From positions 1 to 57,666 of the forward strand of contig DYFA01000063.1 of the NCBI GenBank assembly GCA_020725425.1: a DNA stretch of 57,666 nt. Reading direction: 5' to 3'. Below are positions 42,164 through 51,278 of the stretch, piece after piece. The first letter of the stretch is position 1; every line of letters starts with the position of its first letter. Under the pieces are notes generated by a model that did no database searches, had not been told where the DNA came from, and was given only the letters and a program-made list of their open reading frames with translations. This DNA comes from Aneurinibacillus sp. (GTDB lineage Bacteria > Bacillota > UBA5301 > DYFA01). Made by a program: the position numbers and the translations under genes.

Positions 42164-43424
42164 GTGTTCTGCAACCAGTGCCAACAGACCCTCGGCGGGG
42201 TGGCCTGCACCAAGTCCGGCGTCTGCGGCAAGAATCCCGACGTCCACAGCCTGCAGGAGAACCTGCTCTACTCGCTCAAGGGCATCAGCGCCTACGCCTA
42301 CCATGCCCGTGAATTGGGCTACACCGATCCCGAGGTCGACGCTTTCCTGGCGGAAGGCCTCTACAGCACCCTCACCAACGTGGACTTCGACCTCCAGCGG
42401 TTCCTCGAACTCAACCTGAAGGCCGGCCAGACCACCCTCAAGGTGATGGACCTGCTGCGCCGGGCCCACGTCGAGACGTTCGGCGAGAGGCAGCCGGTGG
42501 AGGTGGCGACCGGGACCTTCCGGGGGCACGGGATCGTCGTCACCGGTCACGATCTGAAAGCCCTGTACGAACTGTTGCGGCAGACGGAGGGGAAGGGGAT
42601 CAACGTCTACACCCACTCGGAGATGCTGCCGGCCCACGCCTATCCCAAGCTCCACGCCTTCCCACACCTCAAGGGGAATCTCGGCAAGTCCTGGACCGAA
42701 CTGCGTCCTGACGCCGCTTCCGGAGTACCGGGACCGGATGTTCACCTCGGGGATCGCCGGGCTGCCGGGAGTCAAGCACCTCGAAGGTTATGACTTCGCG
42801 CCGCTCATCGAGAAGGCGCTGAGCCTCCCCGAGCTGCCCGACGCCCCGGGAGAGACGACGCTGGTCACCGGCTTCTCCGACACGAACGTGCTGCCCTTGG
42901 CGGACAAGATCATCGCCGCGGTCAAGGCGGGGAAGATCCGGCACTTTTTCCTGGTCGGCGGGTGCGACGCCCCGGGTCAGGATCGGGAGTACTACCGGGA
43001 GTTCGTGCGCACGACGCCCCCGGATACGATGATCCTGACCCTGGCGTGCGGGAAGTTCCGCTTCAACGACCTGGACCTCGGCACGATCGACGGGCTGCCG
43101 CGCCTCATCGACCTGGGGCAGTGCAACGACGCCCTTTCGGCGATCCGGATCGCCGGGGCCTTGGCGGAGACCTTCGGGTGCACGGTCAACGACCTGCCGC
43201 TCACCCTCGTCCTCTCCTGGATGGAGCAGAAGGCGGTGGCGATCCTGATGAGCCTCTTCGCCCTGGGGATCAAGGGGATCTACCTGGGGCCGACGGTGCC
43301 GGCCTGGCTGACGCCGAACGTCATCGCAGTGCTGCAGAAGGAGTTCGACCTCCGCCTCACCGGCGAACCCCGGTCCGACCTGGCCAAGATGCTCGGGTTC
43401 AGGGGCGATCCCCTCTGGCCATAA
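42164..43424 (+). pseudogene. hcp: Hybrid cluster protein (hydroxylamine/NO reductase), internal deletion with frameshift
   Basis: The N-terminal frame (42164-42793) has MFCNQCQQT and the four-Cys cluster site, and continues through [20 protein letters not shown] and [23 protein letters not shown]. The second frame resumes with [20 protein letters not shown] and runs to 43424 with the remaining cluster ligands ([15 protein letters not shown]). At 42695-42698 only 4 nt separate W from N-C, where homologues have about 18 residues (54 nt). Roughly 50 nt are thus missing and the frame is broken. GTG 42164 is 7 nt after AGGAGG; ATG 42158 is too close. Either a real pseudogene or an assembly error. 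Confidence 0.85.
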
Positions 43425-43593
43425 TCAAATCGGCCGCCTTCTTCTGCGACCGGCTGGCGGCCTCATACCCCTTGTGGATGATGGCCCGCAACTGGGTGTC
43501 CATCACATCCGATTCTATGATGGCATGACCCAGCATGGCCATCCGGGCGTCCTTCTCGTAGTCCTGGAGCATATCCATGTCGGACAGGTTCAT
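43399..43593 (-). CDS. Small helical protein, possibly spore coat (CotF-like)
   Basis: A 64-residue helical protein ([42 protein letters not shown]). The opening and the A-I-x-E-S-D-x-x-x-x-x-L-R spacing recall CotF-type ferritin-like spore coat proteins, but the length is half the usual and I would not insist. The ATG at 43593 follows GGAG by 8 nt; a GTG at 43602 overlaps the upstream stop. It is coupled to the 43599-43850 gene and converges on hcp with a 26-nt overlap. Confidence 0.5.
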   Translation of the reverse strand: MNLSDMDMLQDYEKDARMAMLGHAIIESDVMDTQLRAIIHKGYEAASRSQKKAADLIMARGDRP

Positions 43594-43598
43594 CGCCA

Positions 43599-43850
43599 TC
43601 ACTCCATGGTCAGTCTTTCGTAGTAATCCTGCAAGAGCCGGGCGCTTTTGACGAGCGTATCGGATTCATTGTTGAAGAAATCGGCCACTTCCTTGTCTGT
43701 CGCAATCCCGGAGTAAAACTCGCACTTGCGGGCGGCGATCTGGGCCTCGCTGATCAACTTTACGACATAGGCGCCTTCTTTAGTCTTCTGGATGGTGATC
43801 GGGTCCTGTTCCCGCAGTCGGGGGTTGGGGGTCACCATTACGTTCCGCAC
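43599..43850 (-). CDS. Hypothetical small protein coupled to the CotF-like gene
   Basis: An 83-residue protein without a recognised domain. The N-terminal half looks like a small beta-unit (PITIQKTKEGAYVVKLISEA) and the C-terminal half is helical (FFNNESDTLVKSARLLQDYY). GTG 43850 is 8 nt after GGAGG; an in-frame GTG at 43859 lies inside that site. TATACT further upstream is a possible -10. Confidence 0.55.
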   Translation of the reverse strand: MRNVMVTPNPRLREQDPITIQKTKEGAYVVKLISEAQIAARKCEFYSGIATDKEVADFFNNESDTLVKSARLLQDYYERLTME

Positions 43851-43896
43851 CTGTTTCACCTCCGCGGTATAGTATACCCCGGCTGGTAAGAGGAGC

Positions 43897-43921
43897 GAGA
43901 CGGCGCCGGGGGCGCCGTCTC
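43897..43921. terminator. Strong hairpin terminator
   Basis: A perfect 11-bp stem GAGACGGCGCC / GGCGCCGTCTC with a GGG loop. It lies 5 nt beyond the stop of the DUF1540 gene (read on the minus strand), without a long U-tract. Confidence 0.65.
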
Positions 43922-43926
43922 TCGGC

Positions 43927-44190
43927 TCACGTCATCTTGTACACGCCGTCCGCCCTGTTCTTACCGGTTCCCTCGGGAGCGAAGGTCTTGCAGCACGTGT
44001 CCATGCAACTGTTCACCGGGGTGGCCGGGGCGGCGGAGGCCTGCGGGGCGTCCCAGGAATCAGGCTGGGCGTCGCCCACCCGGTCGGAGGTCACCAGGAT
44101 CTCGTTGGCCACGCAGAGGTTGCCCTGTGCCCAGTAGTGGCAGTTCGAGACAGAGCAGTGGATGTGCTGGTTCGCGGGTGTCTGCGGCAA
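43927..44190 (-). CDS. DUF1540 domain protein
   Basis: An 87-residue Cys-rich protein. HCSVSNCHYWAQGNLCVANE followed by ILV fits the DUF1540 pattern C-x-V-x-x-C-x-Y-x-x-x-x-x-C-x-A-x-x-I-x-V. A second Cys group (CMDTCCKTF) is near the C-terminus. DUF1540 proteins occur mainly in spore-forming Clostridia and probably bind a metal. The TTG start at 44190 follows GGAGGAAGAGCA. Confidence 0.8.
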   Translation of the reverse strand: MPQTPANQHIHCSVSNCHYWAQGNLCVANEILVTSDRVGDAQPDSWDAPQASAAPATPVNSCMDTCCKTFAPEGTGKNRADGVYKMT

Positions 44191-44239
44191 TGCTCTTCCT
44201 CCTTTCTCGCGGGGGTAGTCTTTCCCGCCACCCCCGGCC

Positions 44240-45214
44240 TTACGCGGCGGAGGAGACCCGGCGCGCCCCGCCGGTGAACAGACGGTGGACCAGTGCGGCC
44301 AGAGGCTGTTGGAAGAGCATCATCAGGCAGACGGTGAGGGCCACCCGGGGCGGGAAATAGGCGGCCGCGATGACGGTGCCCGCCACGGTATTGCGGAAGC
44401 CGGTGCAGTAGGCGAGGCTGACCGCCACCGGCTTGGCCCAACGGAGGAGGCGAGCGGCGGCGAACCCCGAGAGGTAGCCCAGGGCACTCAGGGCGAGCAG
44501 GATAAGGATGGCCGGCAGGTAGTGGCGGTCGAGGGTGGGCAGGCGGGCGGCGGAGTTCGCCACGCTGAGCAGCACGGCCAGGATCATCGTGACCTTGGCG
44601 GCGAGCTGGGCGTAGGGTTCAAGGGTGCGGTGGAGACGGCCGCCGGTCAGGTCATGGCTGGTCACGCCGAGCAGGGTGGGCAGGACGGCCATCTTGACGA
44701 GCCCCAGAACGAAGGCGCCCACGGCGACCGGAACCTGTCTCCCGGCGAAGAGGTGGATGATGAGCGGCACGACCAGCGGGCTGAGCAGCGTGTCGAGGGC
44801 GACCAGGGTGAGGGCCAGGGGGACGTCGCCACCGGCGAGGCTGACCCAGAGAAGGGCGGAGACACCGGTGGGCACCGCGGTGGCCAGCAGCAGGCCGATC
44901 CCCATGTCAGGGCTGGCGGGAAAGAGCGCCTGCCAGGCGAGCCAGGCGTAGAGCGGCGCCACCAGGTGGAGCAGGAGGAGCGCCACGGCCGCGGGGAGCG
45001 GGCGGGCGGTGACCCGCCGCAGGTCGGACCAGCTCGTACCGAGTGAGAGGGCCAGGGTCATCAGAGCGAAGAGCCAGGTGGAAGCGGAAGCGTAAGGGGA
45101 GAGCACCTGCTGCCAGCGCCAGCCGGCGGCCATGGCAGCCGGGGTGAGGAGGACCATCCAGCGCTCGAGAAAATGGTCGGCGGCCTGGACCCGGCGCATG
45201 ACGAAGGCAGGCAT
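44240..45214 (-). CDS. BASS family (bile acid:sodium symporter-like) transporter
   Basis: A 324-residue membrane protein with nine to ten hydrophobic segments. ATAVPTGVSALLWVSLAGGD is the helix 4 crossover of BASS proteins, VALDTLLSPLVVPLIIHLF follows, and AYCTGFRNTVAGTVIA is helix 9, with polar residues for Na+ binding. Substrates of prokaryotic members include pantoate and other organic anions; none can be chosen here. ATG 45214 follows AGGAGGG; an upstream in-frame start at 45256 would pass through that site. Confidence 0.8.
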   Translation of the reverse strand: MPAFVMRRVQAADHFLERWMVLLTPAAMAAGWRWQQVLSPYASASTWLFALMTLALSLGTSWSDLRRVTARPLPAAVALLLLHLVAPLYAWLAWQALFPASPDMGIGLLLATAVPTGVSALLWVSLAGGDVPLALTLVALDTLLSPLVVPLIIHLFAGRQVPVAVGAFVLGLVKMAVLPTLLGVTSHDLTGGRLHRTLEPYAQLAAKVTMILAVLLSVANSAARLPTLDRHYLPAILILLALSALGYLSGFAAARLLRWAKPVAVSLAYCTGFRNTVAGTVIAAAYFPPRVALTVCLMMLFQQPLAALVHRLFTGGARRVSSAA

Positions 45215-45365
45215 CGATTTCCCTCCTGGCAGACCCGTGTGGTACATATCCTTCATGATATCATGGCCCGGGGGAGAAGGCCAGAGCAGAGGAAATCGCC
45301 GCGAGGCGGCGTATCACCCTGGAAGAGAGGTCAAGCAGCAACTGGGTGAGGAGGGAGACATACCG

Positions 45366-45884
45366 ATGGACGACGTGTTGAAGCTGGCGGCGGAGCTGAT
45401 GGCGCTGTCGGCCCGGACCGCGCCCAAGGCGGCCGGGAAGGACTTTGTAGTGACCCGGGTGGTGACCCGGGCGGAACTGCGGCAGTTAGCGGAGGACATG
45501 GAGCAGTACGGGGTGGAGTCGGGCAAGAAGAACTTCGACCGGGACGGGCGGAACGTGGCCCAGAGCGGGTCGGTTCTCCTGATCGGACTCTCCGGCGCCC
45601 AGACGCTCGGACTCAACTGCGGCGCCTGCGGCTACGCCAAGTGTGCCGACCTGCCAGCCGCCAAAGGCGGGCCGGAGTTTGCCGGGCCTTACTGCGCCTG
45701 GCGGCTGATGGACCTGGGGATCGCCCTCGGCTCGGCGGCGAAGACAGCTTCCCTGCTCAACGTGGATAACCGGATCATGTATCGGATCGGCGTCTCGGCC
45801 CGTCGGCTGGGGCTGATCGACGCTGACGTCGTGGTGGGGATCCCCCTCTCCGCCACCGGGAAGAGCCCCTATTTCGACCGGTAG
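45366..45884 (+). CDS. DUF2148 ferredoxin-domain protein
   Basis: A 172-residue cytoplasmic protein of the DUF2148 family. The Cys motif LNCGACGYAKCAD (about residues 87-97) and a later Cys (GPYCAWRLMDLG) probably ligate an iron-sulfur cluster. The N-terminal part resembles a nitroreductase-like helix set (LMALSARTAPKAAGKD). The C-terminal YRIGVSARRLGLIDADVVVG and IPLSATGKSPYFDR are strongly conserved in the family. Role unknown. The ATG at 45366 follows GAGGAGGGAG, with the TauE-like gene 22 nt downstream. Confidence 0.85.
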   Translation: MDDVLKLAAELMALSARTAPKAAGKDFVVTRVVTRAELRQLAEDMEQYGVESGKKNFDRDGRNVAQSGSVLLIGLSGAQTLGLNCGACGYAKCADLPAAKGGPEFAGPYCAWRLMDLGIALGSAAKTASLLNVDNRIMYRIGVSARRLGLIDADVVVGIPLSATGKSPYFDR

Positions 45885-45906
45885 GAGCCTGGAGGGTTGA
45901 TCAGAG

Positions 45907-46668
45907 TTGTTGAGCGCCGCTTCCGGGGCCGCGACGCTGCTTTTGTCAGCGGCCTTTTTCGCGGGCCTGGTGGACTCGATGGCTGGTGGAGGGGGCCTGA
46001 TCTCGCTCCCGGCCCTCCTGGCGGCCGGCGTCCCGCCGCATTACGCCCTGGGGACGAACAAGATCCAGAGCTGCCTCGGGACGGCGTTCAGCACCGCCCG
46101 GTACCTGCGCCACGGCCACGTGCACTTCCCGCTCGCCCTCACGGCAGCCGCCGGCGCCCTGGCCGGTTCATACCTCGGATCCCGGGTGGCGCTGGCGTTG
46201 CCCTCGGAGCGGTTGGCTGTCCTTCTGCCGCCGCTGATCCTGGCGGTGGCGGTGGTCACCTTCGCCCGGCGCGAGTTCGGTGTCCGGGACACCTTCGCCG
46301 CCACGCTTCCCCGTCACTTCTGGCTGGCTGCCGCCACCGGACTCGTCATAGGCTTCTACGACGGGTTTTTCGGCCCCGGCACCGGCACCCTCCTTGCCTT
46401 CGCCTTCGTCTTCCTCTTCGGCTTCGGCTTCGGGCGAGCCACCGGCAACACCAAGGTGGTGAACCTGGCGAGCAACCTGGCGGCGGCGGCGGCCTTCGGC
46501 CTTTCCGGCAAGGTCTTCTGGAGCGTGGCGCTTCCGATGGGTCTGGCCAATATCGCCGGTAACTGGCTCGGGGCCGGCCTCGCCATCCGGGGCGGCGCCC
46601 GGGTGATCAAGCCGGTGTTCGGCTTCGTCCTGGCCCTTCTCCTGGTCCGGATCACCATCCTCCGCTGA
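45907..46668 (+). CDS. TauE/SafE family anion exporter (DUF81)
   Basis: A 253-residue membrane protein with seven to eight hydrophobic segments. Both repeat signatures are present: FAGLVDSMAGGGGLISLPAL with GTNKIQSCLGTAFS in the first half, and VIGFYDGFFGPGTGTLLAFA with GNTKVVNLASNLAA in the second. Family members export sulfite, sulfoacetate and related anions. The TTG at 45907 has GGAGGG 10 nt upstream. It is probably co-transcribed with the DUF2148 gene. Confidence 0.88.
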   Translation: MLSAASGAATLLLSAAFFAGLVDSMAGGGGLISLPALLAAGVPPHYALGTNKIQSCLGTAFSTARYLRHGHVHFPLALTAAAGALAGSYLGSRVALALPSERLAVLLPPLILAVAVVTFARREFGVRDTFAATLPRHFWLAAATGLVIGFYDGFFGPGTGTLLAFAFVFLFGFGFGRATGNTKVVNLASNLAAAAAFGLSGKVFWSVALPMGLANIAGNWLGAGLAIRGGARVIKPVFGFVLALLLVRITILR

Positions 46669-46698
46669 CCTTGGTGGTTGAACCAGAGCTCTCCTGCG

Positions 46699-47166
46699 TC
46701 AGGTCAACGTGAGTTCGAAGAAGAGCGCCCCGTCCAGGGGGTTGTGGCGGTAGGGGGCAATCGGCTCAAAGCCCAGGGATCGGTAGAGAGCGTTCGCCTC
46801 AGGCATCGAGGCGAGGGTGTCGAGGCGGAGGCGGGAGTAGCCGAGCCTACGAGCCTCCTCGATCACCGCGCCGACCAGGGAACGGCCGATCCCGGCGTTG
46901 CGGAACTCCGGGCGCACGTAGAGCCGCTTGAGTTCGCCGATGCCCTCAGAGAACTTCCGGAGGGCCACGCACCCGGCGACCAGGTGGTCGCGCCTGGCCA
47001 ACAGCAGGACTCCGTCCGGTGGGGCGTACTCCCCCGGAAGCCGGTCCAGCTCTGCTTCAAACCCCTGGAACTCCAGGTCGAAGGGTAGGGAGGCGGCATA
47101 CTCCCGGAAAAGGAGCCGCGCCTCATTCGCCTGTTCGGGGGAGGAAACCCGGGCTAGAGTTACCAC
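46699..47166 (-). CDS. GNAT family N-acetyltransferase
   Basis: A 155-residue acyl-CoA transferase. Motif [21 protein letters not shown], contains the R-x-x-x-x-G-x-G/A pyrophosphate loop. Motif [17 protein letters not shown], closes the fold. Resemblance is to small-molecule acetyltransferases; the substrate is unknown. The GTG at 47166 follows GAGGAGGG. The gene converges on the TauE gene. Confidence 0.88.
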   Translation of the reverse strand: MVTLARVSSPEQANEARLLFREYAASLPFDLEFQGFEAELDRLPGEYAPPDGVLLLARRDHLVAGCVALRKFSEGIGELKRLYVRPEFRNAGIGRSLVGAVIEEARRLGYSRLRLDTLASMPEANALYRSLGFEPIAPYRHNPLDGALFFELTLT

Positions 47167-47270
47167 GCGGCACGCCCTCCTCGTTGCGGTTTCCTCTTAC
47201 TATTGGCTGTCGCCTCTCCCGGCTCCTGTGCGCGCAGGACAGAGACACCCGGTCACCGAATTGTCCTACC

Positions 47271-47858
47271 ATGATCATGGTGTTGGAAGCCACCCCTCCC
47301 GCCGCGGCGGAGGTGCTTCGGCTGCTTGACGGGCCGGGTGGCGGGGCTGGGGCGGGTAAAGCGGTGGAGGAGGCGGCCCGCCGCGCCGCGGCGACCGCCG
47401 AGCCCCGGGCGGCCGTCGGGCTGGTCGACCGCGGCGCGGCACTGTGGCCGCGCCTTCCCCCGGAATTGGCGGAGGCGGAGGTCGTTCAGGCGGCCGTGGT
47501 CACCCTCGGAGGGGCCCTGGAGGAGGAGGTCCGCCGCCTGTTCCAAGGGGGCCGGGCGGCGGAGGGCCTTTACTTGGATGCTGCAGGGAACGCCTTGCTC
47601 AGGGCAGCCACTCGGGAGGTCTGCTGTTGCCTGGAGGGCGTGTGGCTGGCTCCCGGCTGCCCAGGTGTGCCTCTTCCTCTGCTCCCGGAGATTGCTGTAG
47701 CTGCCGGGTGTTGGAGGATCGGGGTCGAGACGCTGCCGAGCGGCATGCTGAAGCCCGGGAAGAGCGTGGCAGGCCTGATCGTCCGGGGTGCCGGGGTCTG
47801 GCCGCCTGCCTGTGACAGTTGCACCTCTCCGGTCTGTCCCTGGCGCGGGCGGAGGTGA
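47271..47858 (+). CDS. MetH activation-domain-like corrinoid protein factor
   Basis: A 195-residue protein. The C-terminal half follows the vitamin B12-dependent methionine synthase activation domain: LYLDAAGNALLRAA, then CPGVPLPLLPEIAVAAG, IGVETLPSGMLKPGKSVAGL, and a CDSCTSPVCPWR ending that mirrors C-x-x-C-x-x-x-x-C-P-x-R of the stand-alone family. These proteins help reactivate or bind the corrinoid of methyltransferases. The next gene is a RACo-like activator, which supports the role. ATG 47271 has no good Shine-Dalgarno; ATG 47277 is the alternative. Confidence 0.75.
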   Translation: MIMVLEATPPAAAEVLRLLDGPGGGAGAGKAVEEAARRAAATAEPRAAVGLVDRGAALWPRLPPELAEAEVVQAAVVTLGGALEEEVRRLFQGGRAAEGLYLDAAGNALLRAATREVCCCLEGVWLAPGCPGVPLPLLPEIAVAAGCWRIGVETLPSGMLKPGKSVAGLIVRGAGVWPPACDSCTSPVCPWRGRR

Positions 47859-47862
47859 TGGG

Positions 47863-49530
47863 ATGCGGCTGAGCTTTGTCCTCCCTGAAGGGGAGGCGCC
47901 GGTGGAGGGGGACTTTCCGCTTGGACGGGGAGTCACCGTGTGGGAGGCGGCCCGGCGGCTCGGCCTGCCGCTGGCTGTGCCTTGCGGGGGGCAGGGTCTG
48001 TGCGGGAAGTGCGCCGTCCGCCTCCACCCCGCCCCGCCGCCGACCCCCCGGGAGCGGCGCCTCTTGACGGCGGAGCAACTGGCGCGGGGCACCCGACTGG
48101 CCTGCCTGTGCCAGCCGGAGGAGAGCGCGGTCGTCCAGGTGGAGGAGGCGCCCCCGTCCCCCCGCCCGGCGGCGGCCTTCCCGGCGGTGGTCCCGGTGGA
48201 CCCGGGACAGGAGGGGTGGGGCGTGGCGGTCGACCTGGGCACCACGACCCTCTCCGCCGGGTGCGTGGACCTGGCCACCGGGGCCGTCCTGGCAGCCGCC
48301 ACGGCGTCCAACCCCCAGGTCCAGTACGGGGACGACGTCCTGGCCCGGCTGGGCTACGCCCTCAAAGGGCCCGCCGCCCGGGAAGAGTTGCGTCGCGCCG
48401 TCCTGGAAGGGCTCAACGCCTTGATCGCAAAGGTCGCGGCCGAGGCGGGGGTGCCAGTGGAGCGCCTGGAAAGCGCCGTGGTGGTCGGCAACCCCGCCAT
48501 GCACCACCTCCTGTTGGGCCTGGAGGTGACACACTTGGCCCGCGCCCCTCACCAGCCCGTGTCGCTTGAGGCCCGGGACGAGGCGGCTGCGGCGCTCGGG
48601 CTGTCCCTGGCGGAGGAGGTCCGGGTTTACCTGCCGCCGCTGGTGGGGGGATTCGTCGGCTCCGACGCTTTGGCGATGGGCCTGGCGGAAGGACTTTTGA
48701 CGCCGGGCGGGCGGCGGCTGGCGGTGGACCTCGGAACGAACGGCGAAGCGCTCCTGGCTACCCCGGATGGGGTCTACGCCTGCTCGACGGCGGCCGGGCC
48801 GGCGTTCGAAGGGGGCGGCCTCCGCTGCGGCCTGCGGGCTGGGCCCGGAGCCGTCGTGGCGGTGGAGCCCGGCCGGCCGTTAACCGTCCATACGCTGGAC
48901 GGGTCAGCCCCGCGGGGACTGGCCGGCTCGGGGGTCCTCAGCGCGGCCGCCACGCTTCTGGCGCTGGGAGCTCTGACCCCGAACGGCCGGCTGCGCTCGC
49001 CGGACGAACTGCCGGAGTCGCCGTGGCCCGGCCTGGCGGAGCGCCTGGTCGCTCTCCCGGGCGGCCTCCGGGCGGCGGTGCTTGTCCCGGCGGGCGAGAC
49101 GGCCACCGGCGCCGACCTGGTGCTCACCCAGAACGACCTCCGCCACCTCCAGCTGGCCAAGGGTGCCCTGCGGGCCGGGGTGGAGGCTCTCCTCCGCAGG
49201 GCGGGGGTGGACGCCGGGGAGCTGGATGAGGTTCTGCTGGCAGGGGCTTTCAGCCAGGGTCTGCTTCCGGAAAACGCCCTGGCCACCGGCCTCTTGCCCC
49301 CGGTAGCCGCAGCCCGCGTGCGGGCGGTCGGAAACGCGGCCTGGCGTGGCGCCGCCCTCCTTCTCGGTCGCCCTTCCCTGCGAGAGCAAGCAGCCGAGGC
49401 GGCAGGCCGCATCGTGCACGTCCCGCTGGCCGACGATCCCGACTTTGCGGCGCTGTACCTTGCCGCCCTGGACTTCCCGGTGTCCCCGGCCGGGAGCGGT
49501 AGCCGCCGGCCGGGAGGGTCGGCCGTCTGA
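47863..49530 (+). CDS. RACo-like corrinoid activation protein (2Fe-2S + ASKHA ATPase, DUF4445)
   Basis: A 555-residue ATP-dependent reductive activator of corrinoid proteins. An N-terminal plant-type ferredoxin domain carries [10 protein letters not shown] and CLC (2Fe-2S ligands, residues 43-90). The ASKHA ATPase domain follows from about 125: [54 protein letters not shown] and [10 protein letters not shown]. It would use ATP to drive one-electron reduction of Co(II) to Co(I). The ATG at 47863 follows GGAGGTGA. No corrinoid methyltransferase is encoded in the window. Confidence 0.9.
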   Translation: MRLSFVLPEGEAPVEGDFPLGRGVTVWEAARRLGLPLAVPCGGQGLCGKCAVRLHPAPPPTPRERRLLTAEQLARGTRLACLCQPEESAVVQVEEAPPSPRPAAAFPAVVPVDPGQEGWGVAVDLGTTTLSAGCVDLATGAVLAAATASNPQVQYGDDVLARLGYALKGPAAREELRRAVLEGLNALIAKVAAEAGVPVERLESAVVVGNPAMHHLLLGLEVTHLARAPHQPVSLEARDEAAAALGLSLAEEVRVYLPPLVGGFVGSDALAMGLAEGLLTPGGRRLAVDLGTNGEALLATPDGVYACSTAAGPAFEGGGLRCGLRAGPGAVVAVEPGRPLTVHTLDGSAPRGLAGSGVLSAAATLLALGALTPNGRLRSPDELPESPWPGLAERLVALPGGLRAAVLVPAGETATGADLVLTQNDLRHLQLAKGALRAGVEALLRRAGVDAGELDEVLLAGAFSQGLLPENALATGLLPPVAAARVRAVGNAAWRGAALLLGRPSLREQAAEAAGRIVHVPLADDPDFAALYLAALDFPVSPAGSGSRRPGGSAV

Positions 49531-49561
49531 CTCAAACAAGACCGACGGAGGGGTGAGTGCA

Positions 49562-49975
49562 GTGAAGTTTTACACCACCTATCTCACCATGCGGACCCCC
49601 AAGCTCCGCCAGTACGTGAACATCACCGGCGAGGTGGAGAAGGCGCTGGCCGAATCGGGCATCCGGGAGGGGATGATCCTGGTCAGCGCCATGCACATCA
49701 CCGCCGGAGTGTACGTCAACGACGCCGAGGAAGGGCTGATCGGGGACATCGACGAGTGGCTGGAGAAGCTGGCGCCGGCCCGCCCCGACTACCGGCACCA
49801 CCGGACCGGCGAGACCAACGCCGACGCCCACTTGAAGAGCCTGCTCGTCGGCCATGAGATCATAGTGCCGGTGACCGGCGGGCGCCTGGACTTCGGACCG
49901 TGGCAGCAGGTCTACTACGCTGAATTCGACGGCCGGCGGCCCAAGCGGGTCATCATCAAGGTGATGGGGGAGTGA
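49562..49975 (+). CDS. yjbQ: YjbQ / UPF0047 family protein
   Basis: A 137-residue protein of the UPF0047 family. The signature is complete: [39 protein letters not shown] and [19 protein letters not shown]. coli YjbQ has weak thiamine phosphate synthase activity; the physiological role is not established. The GTG at 49562 follows GGAGGGG. deoC follows after 23 nt. Confidence 0.92.
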   Translation: MKFYTTYLTMRTPKLRQYVNITGEVEKALAESGIREGMILVSAMHITAGVYVNDAEEGLIGDIDEWLEKLAPARPDYRHHRTGETNADAHLKSLLVGHEIIVPVTGGRLDFGPWQQVYYAEFDGRRPKRVIIKVMGE

Positions 49976-49998
49976 CCCCCGGCAAGGAGGTGCGCCAG

Positions 49999-50661
49999 GT
50001 GGAACTGGCCAGACTGATCGACCACACCCTGCTGAAGCCGGAGGCGACGCCGGAGGCAGTCGCCAGGCTGTGCGCCGAGGCCGTCGAGTACGGCTTCGCT
50101 TCAGCCTGCGTCAACCCGGTTAACGTCGCCCGGGCGGCCTCCCTGCTCCGGGGCACCCCCGTGAAGGTGTGCACGGTGATCGGATTCCCGCTGGGGGCCA
50201 CAGCCTCCCTGGTCAAAGCCGTCGAGGTCCGGAACGCTGTGGCTGACGGGGCGGACGAGCTCGACATGGTCCTGAATGTGGGAGCCCTGAAGGCGGGAGA
50301 TCATGCCCTGGTCGCCCGGGATATCAGGGCGGTGGTCGAGGCGGCCGGCGGGCGGGTGGTCAAGGTCATCCTGGAGACGGCGCTCCTGACGGACGAGGAA
50401 AAGGTCGAGGCGTGCCTCCTGACCAAGGAGGCCGGGGCGGCGTTCGTCAAGACCTCAACCGGCTTCGGGCCGGGCGGGGCCACGGTCGAGGACGTCGCAC
50501 TGATGCGCCGGACTGTGGGACCGGAGTTCGGGGTCAAGGCCTCAGGGGGCATCCGAGATCGCGCTACCGCCGAGCGGATGGTGGCGGCCGGGGCGACGCG
50601 GCTCGGTACCAGTTCCGGGGTGGCCATCGTCCGGGGCGAGGCCGGCCGGCACGCCTACTGA
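49999..50661 (+). CDS. deoC: Deoxyribose-phosphate aldolase
   Basis: Cleaves 2-deoxyribose 5-phosphate to acetaldehyde and glyceraldehyde 3-phosphate in nucleoside breakdown. The 220-residue TIM barrel has [61 protein letters not shown] with the Schiff-base Lys, and [20 protein letters not shown] is absent; GTG 49999 follows AAGGAGGTG. Thymidine kinase is encoded 5 kb away, not linked. Confidence 0.97.
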   Translation: MELARLIDHTLLKPEATPEAVARLCAEAVEYGFASACVNPVNVARAASLLRGTPVKVCTVIGFPLGATASLVKAVEVRNAVADGADELDMVLNVGALKAGDHALVARDIRAVVEAAGGRVVKVILETALLTDEEKVEACLLTKEAGAAFVKTSTGFGPGGATVEDVALMRRTVGPEFGVKASGGIRDRATAERMVAAGATRLGTSSGVAIVRGEAGRHAY

Positions 50662-50711
50662 AACACCAAACAAATTTTTGTTGAAACGGAAGGAGATGCC
50701 CTGTGGTTTGT

Positions 50712-50725
50712 CGAACATTTGTTCG
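50712..50725 (+). promoter_or_regulatory. LexA (SOS, Cheo-type) operator
   Basis: CGAACATTTGTTCG is a perfect match to the Gram-positive LexA consensus CGAAC-N4-GTTCG, located 20 nt before the ATG of the following gene. Confidence 0.75.
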
Positions 50726-50744
50726 CAAAAGGGGGCATCATCCG

Positions 50745-51266
50745 ATGATTCCGTGGCGGTCGAACCAAGTGGTCGCGGCCTTTCTGCTCGGCCTGGGCGG
50801 CATCACCGCGGCGACCGAGGCGTGCCGGTGCGCGCAGGTTCCGCTGGAAGTCGCCGTCCCAATACTCGGCCTGGCGGGGGTCCTGGCCTTCGCCGGTTCC
50901 TTGCTCGCCATGCTGGCGGCCAGCCTCTGGCGGAACCGGGTCCGACGGGCGGTCCGGGGAGGGCGGCGGGATGTCCGGGACCTGTGTGTGGCTTTCCTCA
51001 AGTCATGTCAGGGGACGCCGGGAAGCCGGAGGAGGCCGGGCGAGGCGCCGCTCCTGCTCGACGACCCGGTGCCGGGCGGGGTGGCCCGCCTCCGGCGGGC
51101 TCTGGCTGAGGTGGGGGTACAGGCCAGCGCGGCGGAGGTCTGGGAATACGTTCTCCTGTGCCGCTGGGCTCAGCGGCGCCTCCAGGGCAAAACAGCCCCG
51201 CGGAAGGCTGGCTGGTTGCCGGCGGGACAGCCGGGCCGTCCGGCGGAGCTGAAGTGCGCAGGCTAG
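50745..51266 (+). CDS. Membrane protein of unknown function behind a LexA box
   Basis: A 173-residue protein that I do not recognise. Two N-terminal hydrophobic segments (VVAAFLLGLGGITAATEA and VPILGLAGVLAFAGSLLAML) are followed by a basic cytoplasmic region of about 110 residues (RNRVRRAVRGGRRDV, ...CRWAQRRLQGK) without a known domain. The ATG at 50745 follows GGGGG by about 9 nt. A GTG at 50703 behind GGAGA would include the LexA operator in the coding region, so I consider it less likely. The perfect SOS box suggests DNA-damage induction. Confidence 0.6.
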   Translation: MIPWRSNQVVAAFLLGLGGITAATEACRCAQVPLEVAVPILGLAGVLAFAGSLLAMLAASLWRNRVRRAVRGGRRDVRDLCVAFLKSCQGTPGSRRRPGEAPLLLDDPVPGGVARLRRALAEVGVQASAAEVWEYVLLCRWAQRRLQGKTAPRKAGWLPAGQPGRPAELKCAG

Positions 51267-51278
51267 GCCCGCGGCCGG

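Noticed and set aside
42690-42800. Programmed frameshift or selenocysteine in hcp
   Set aside because: There is no slippery sequence, and the defect is not a TGA. About 18 conserved residues are missing, which only a deletion or assembly error explains.
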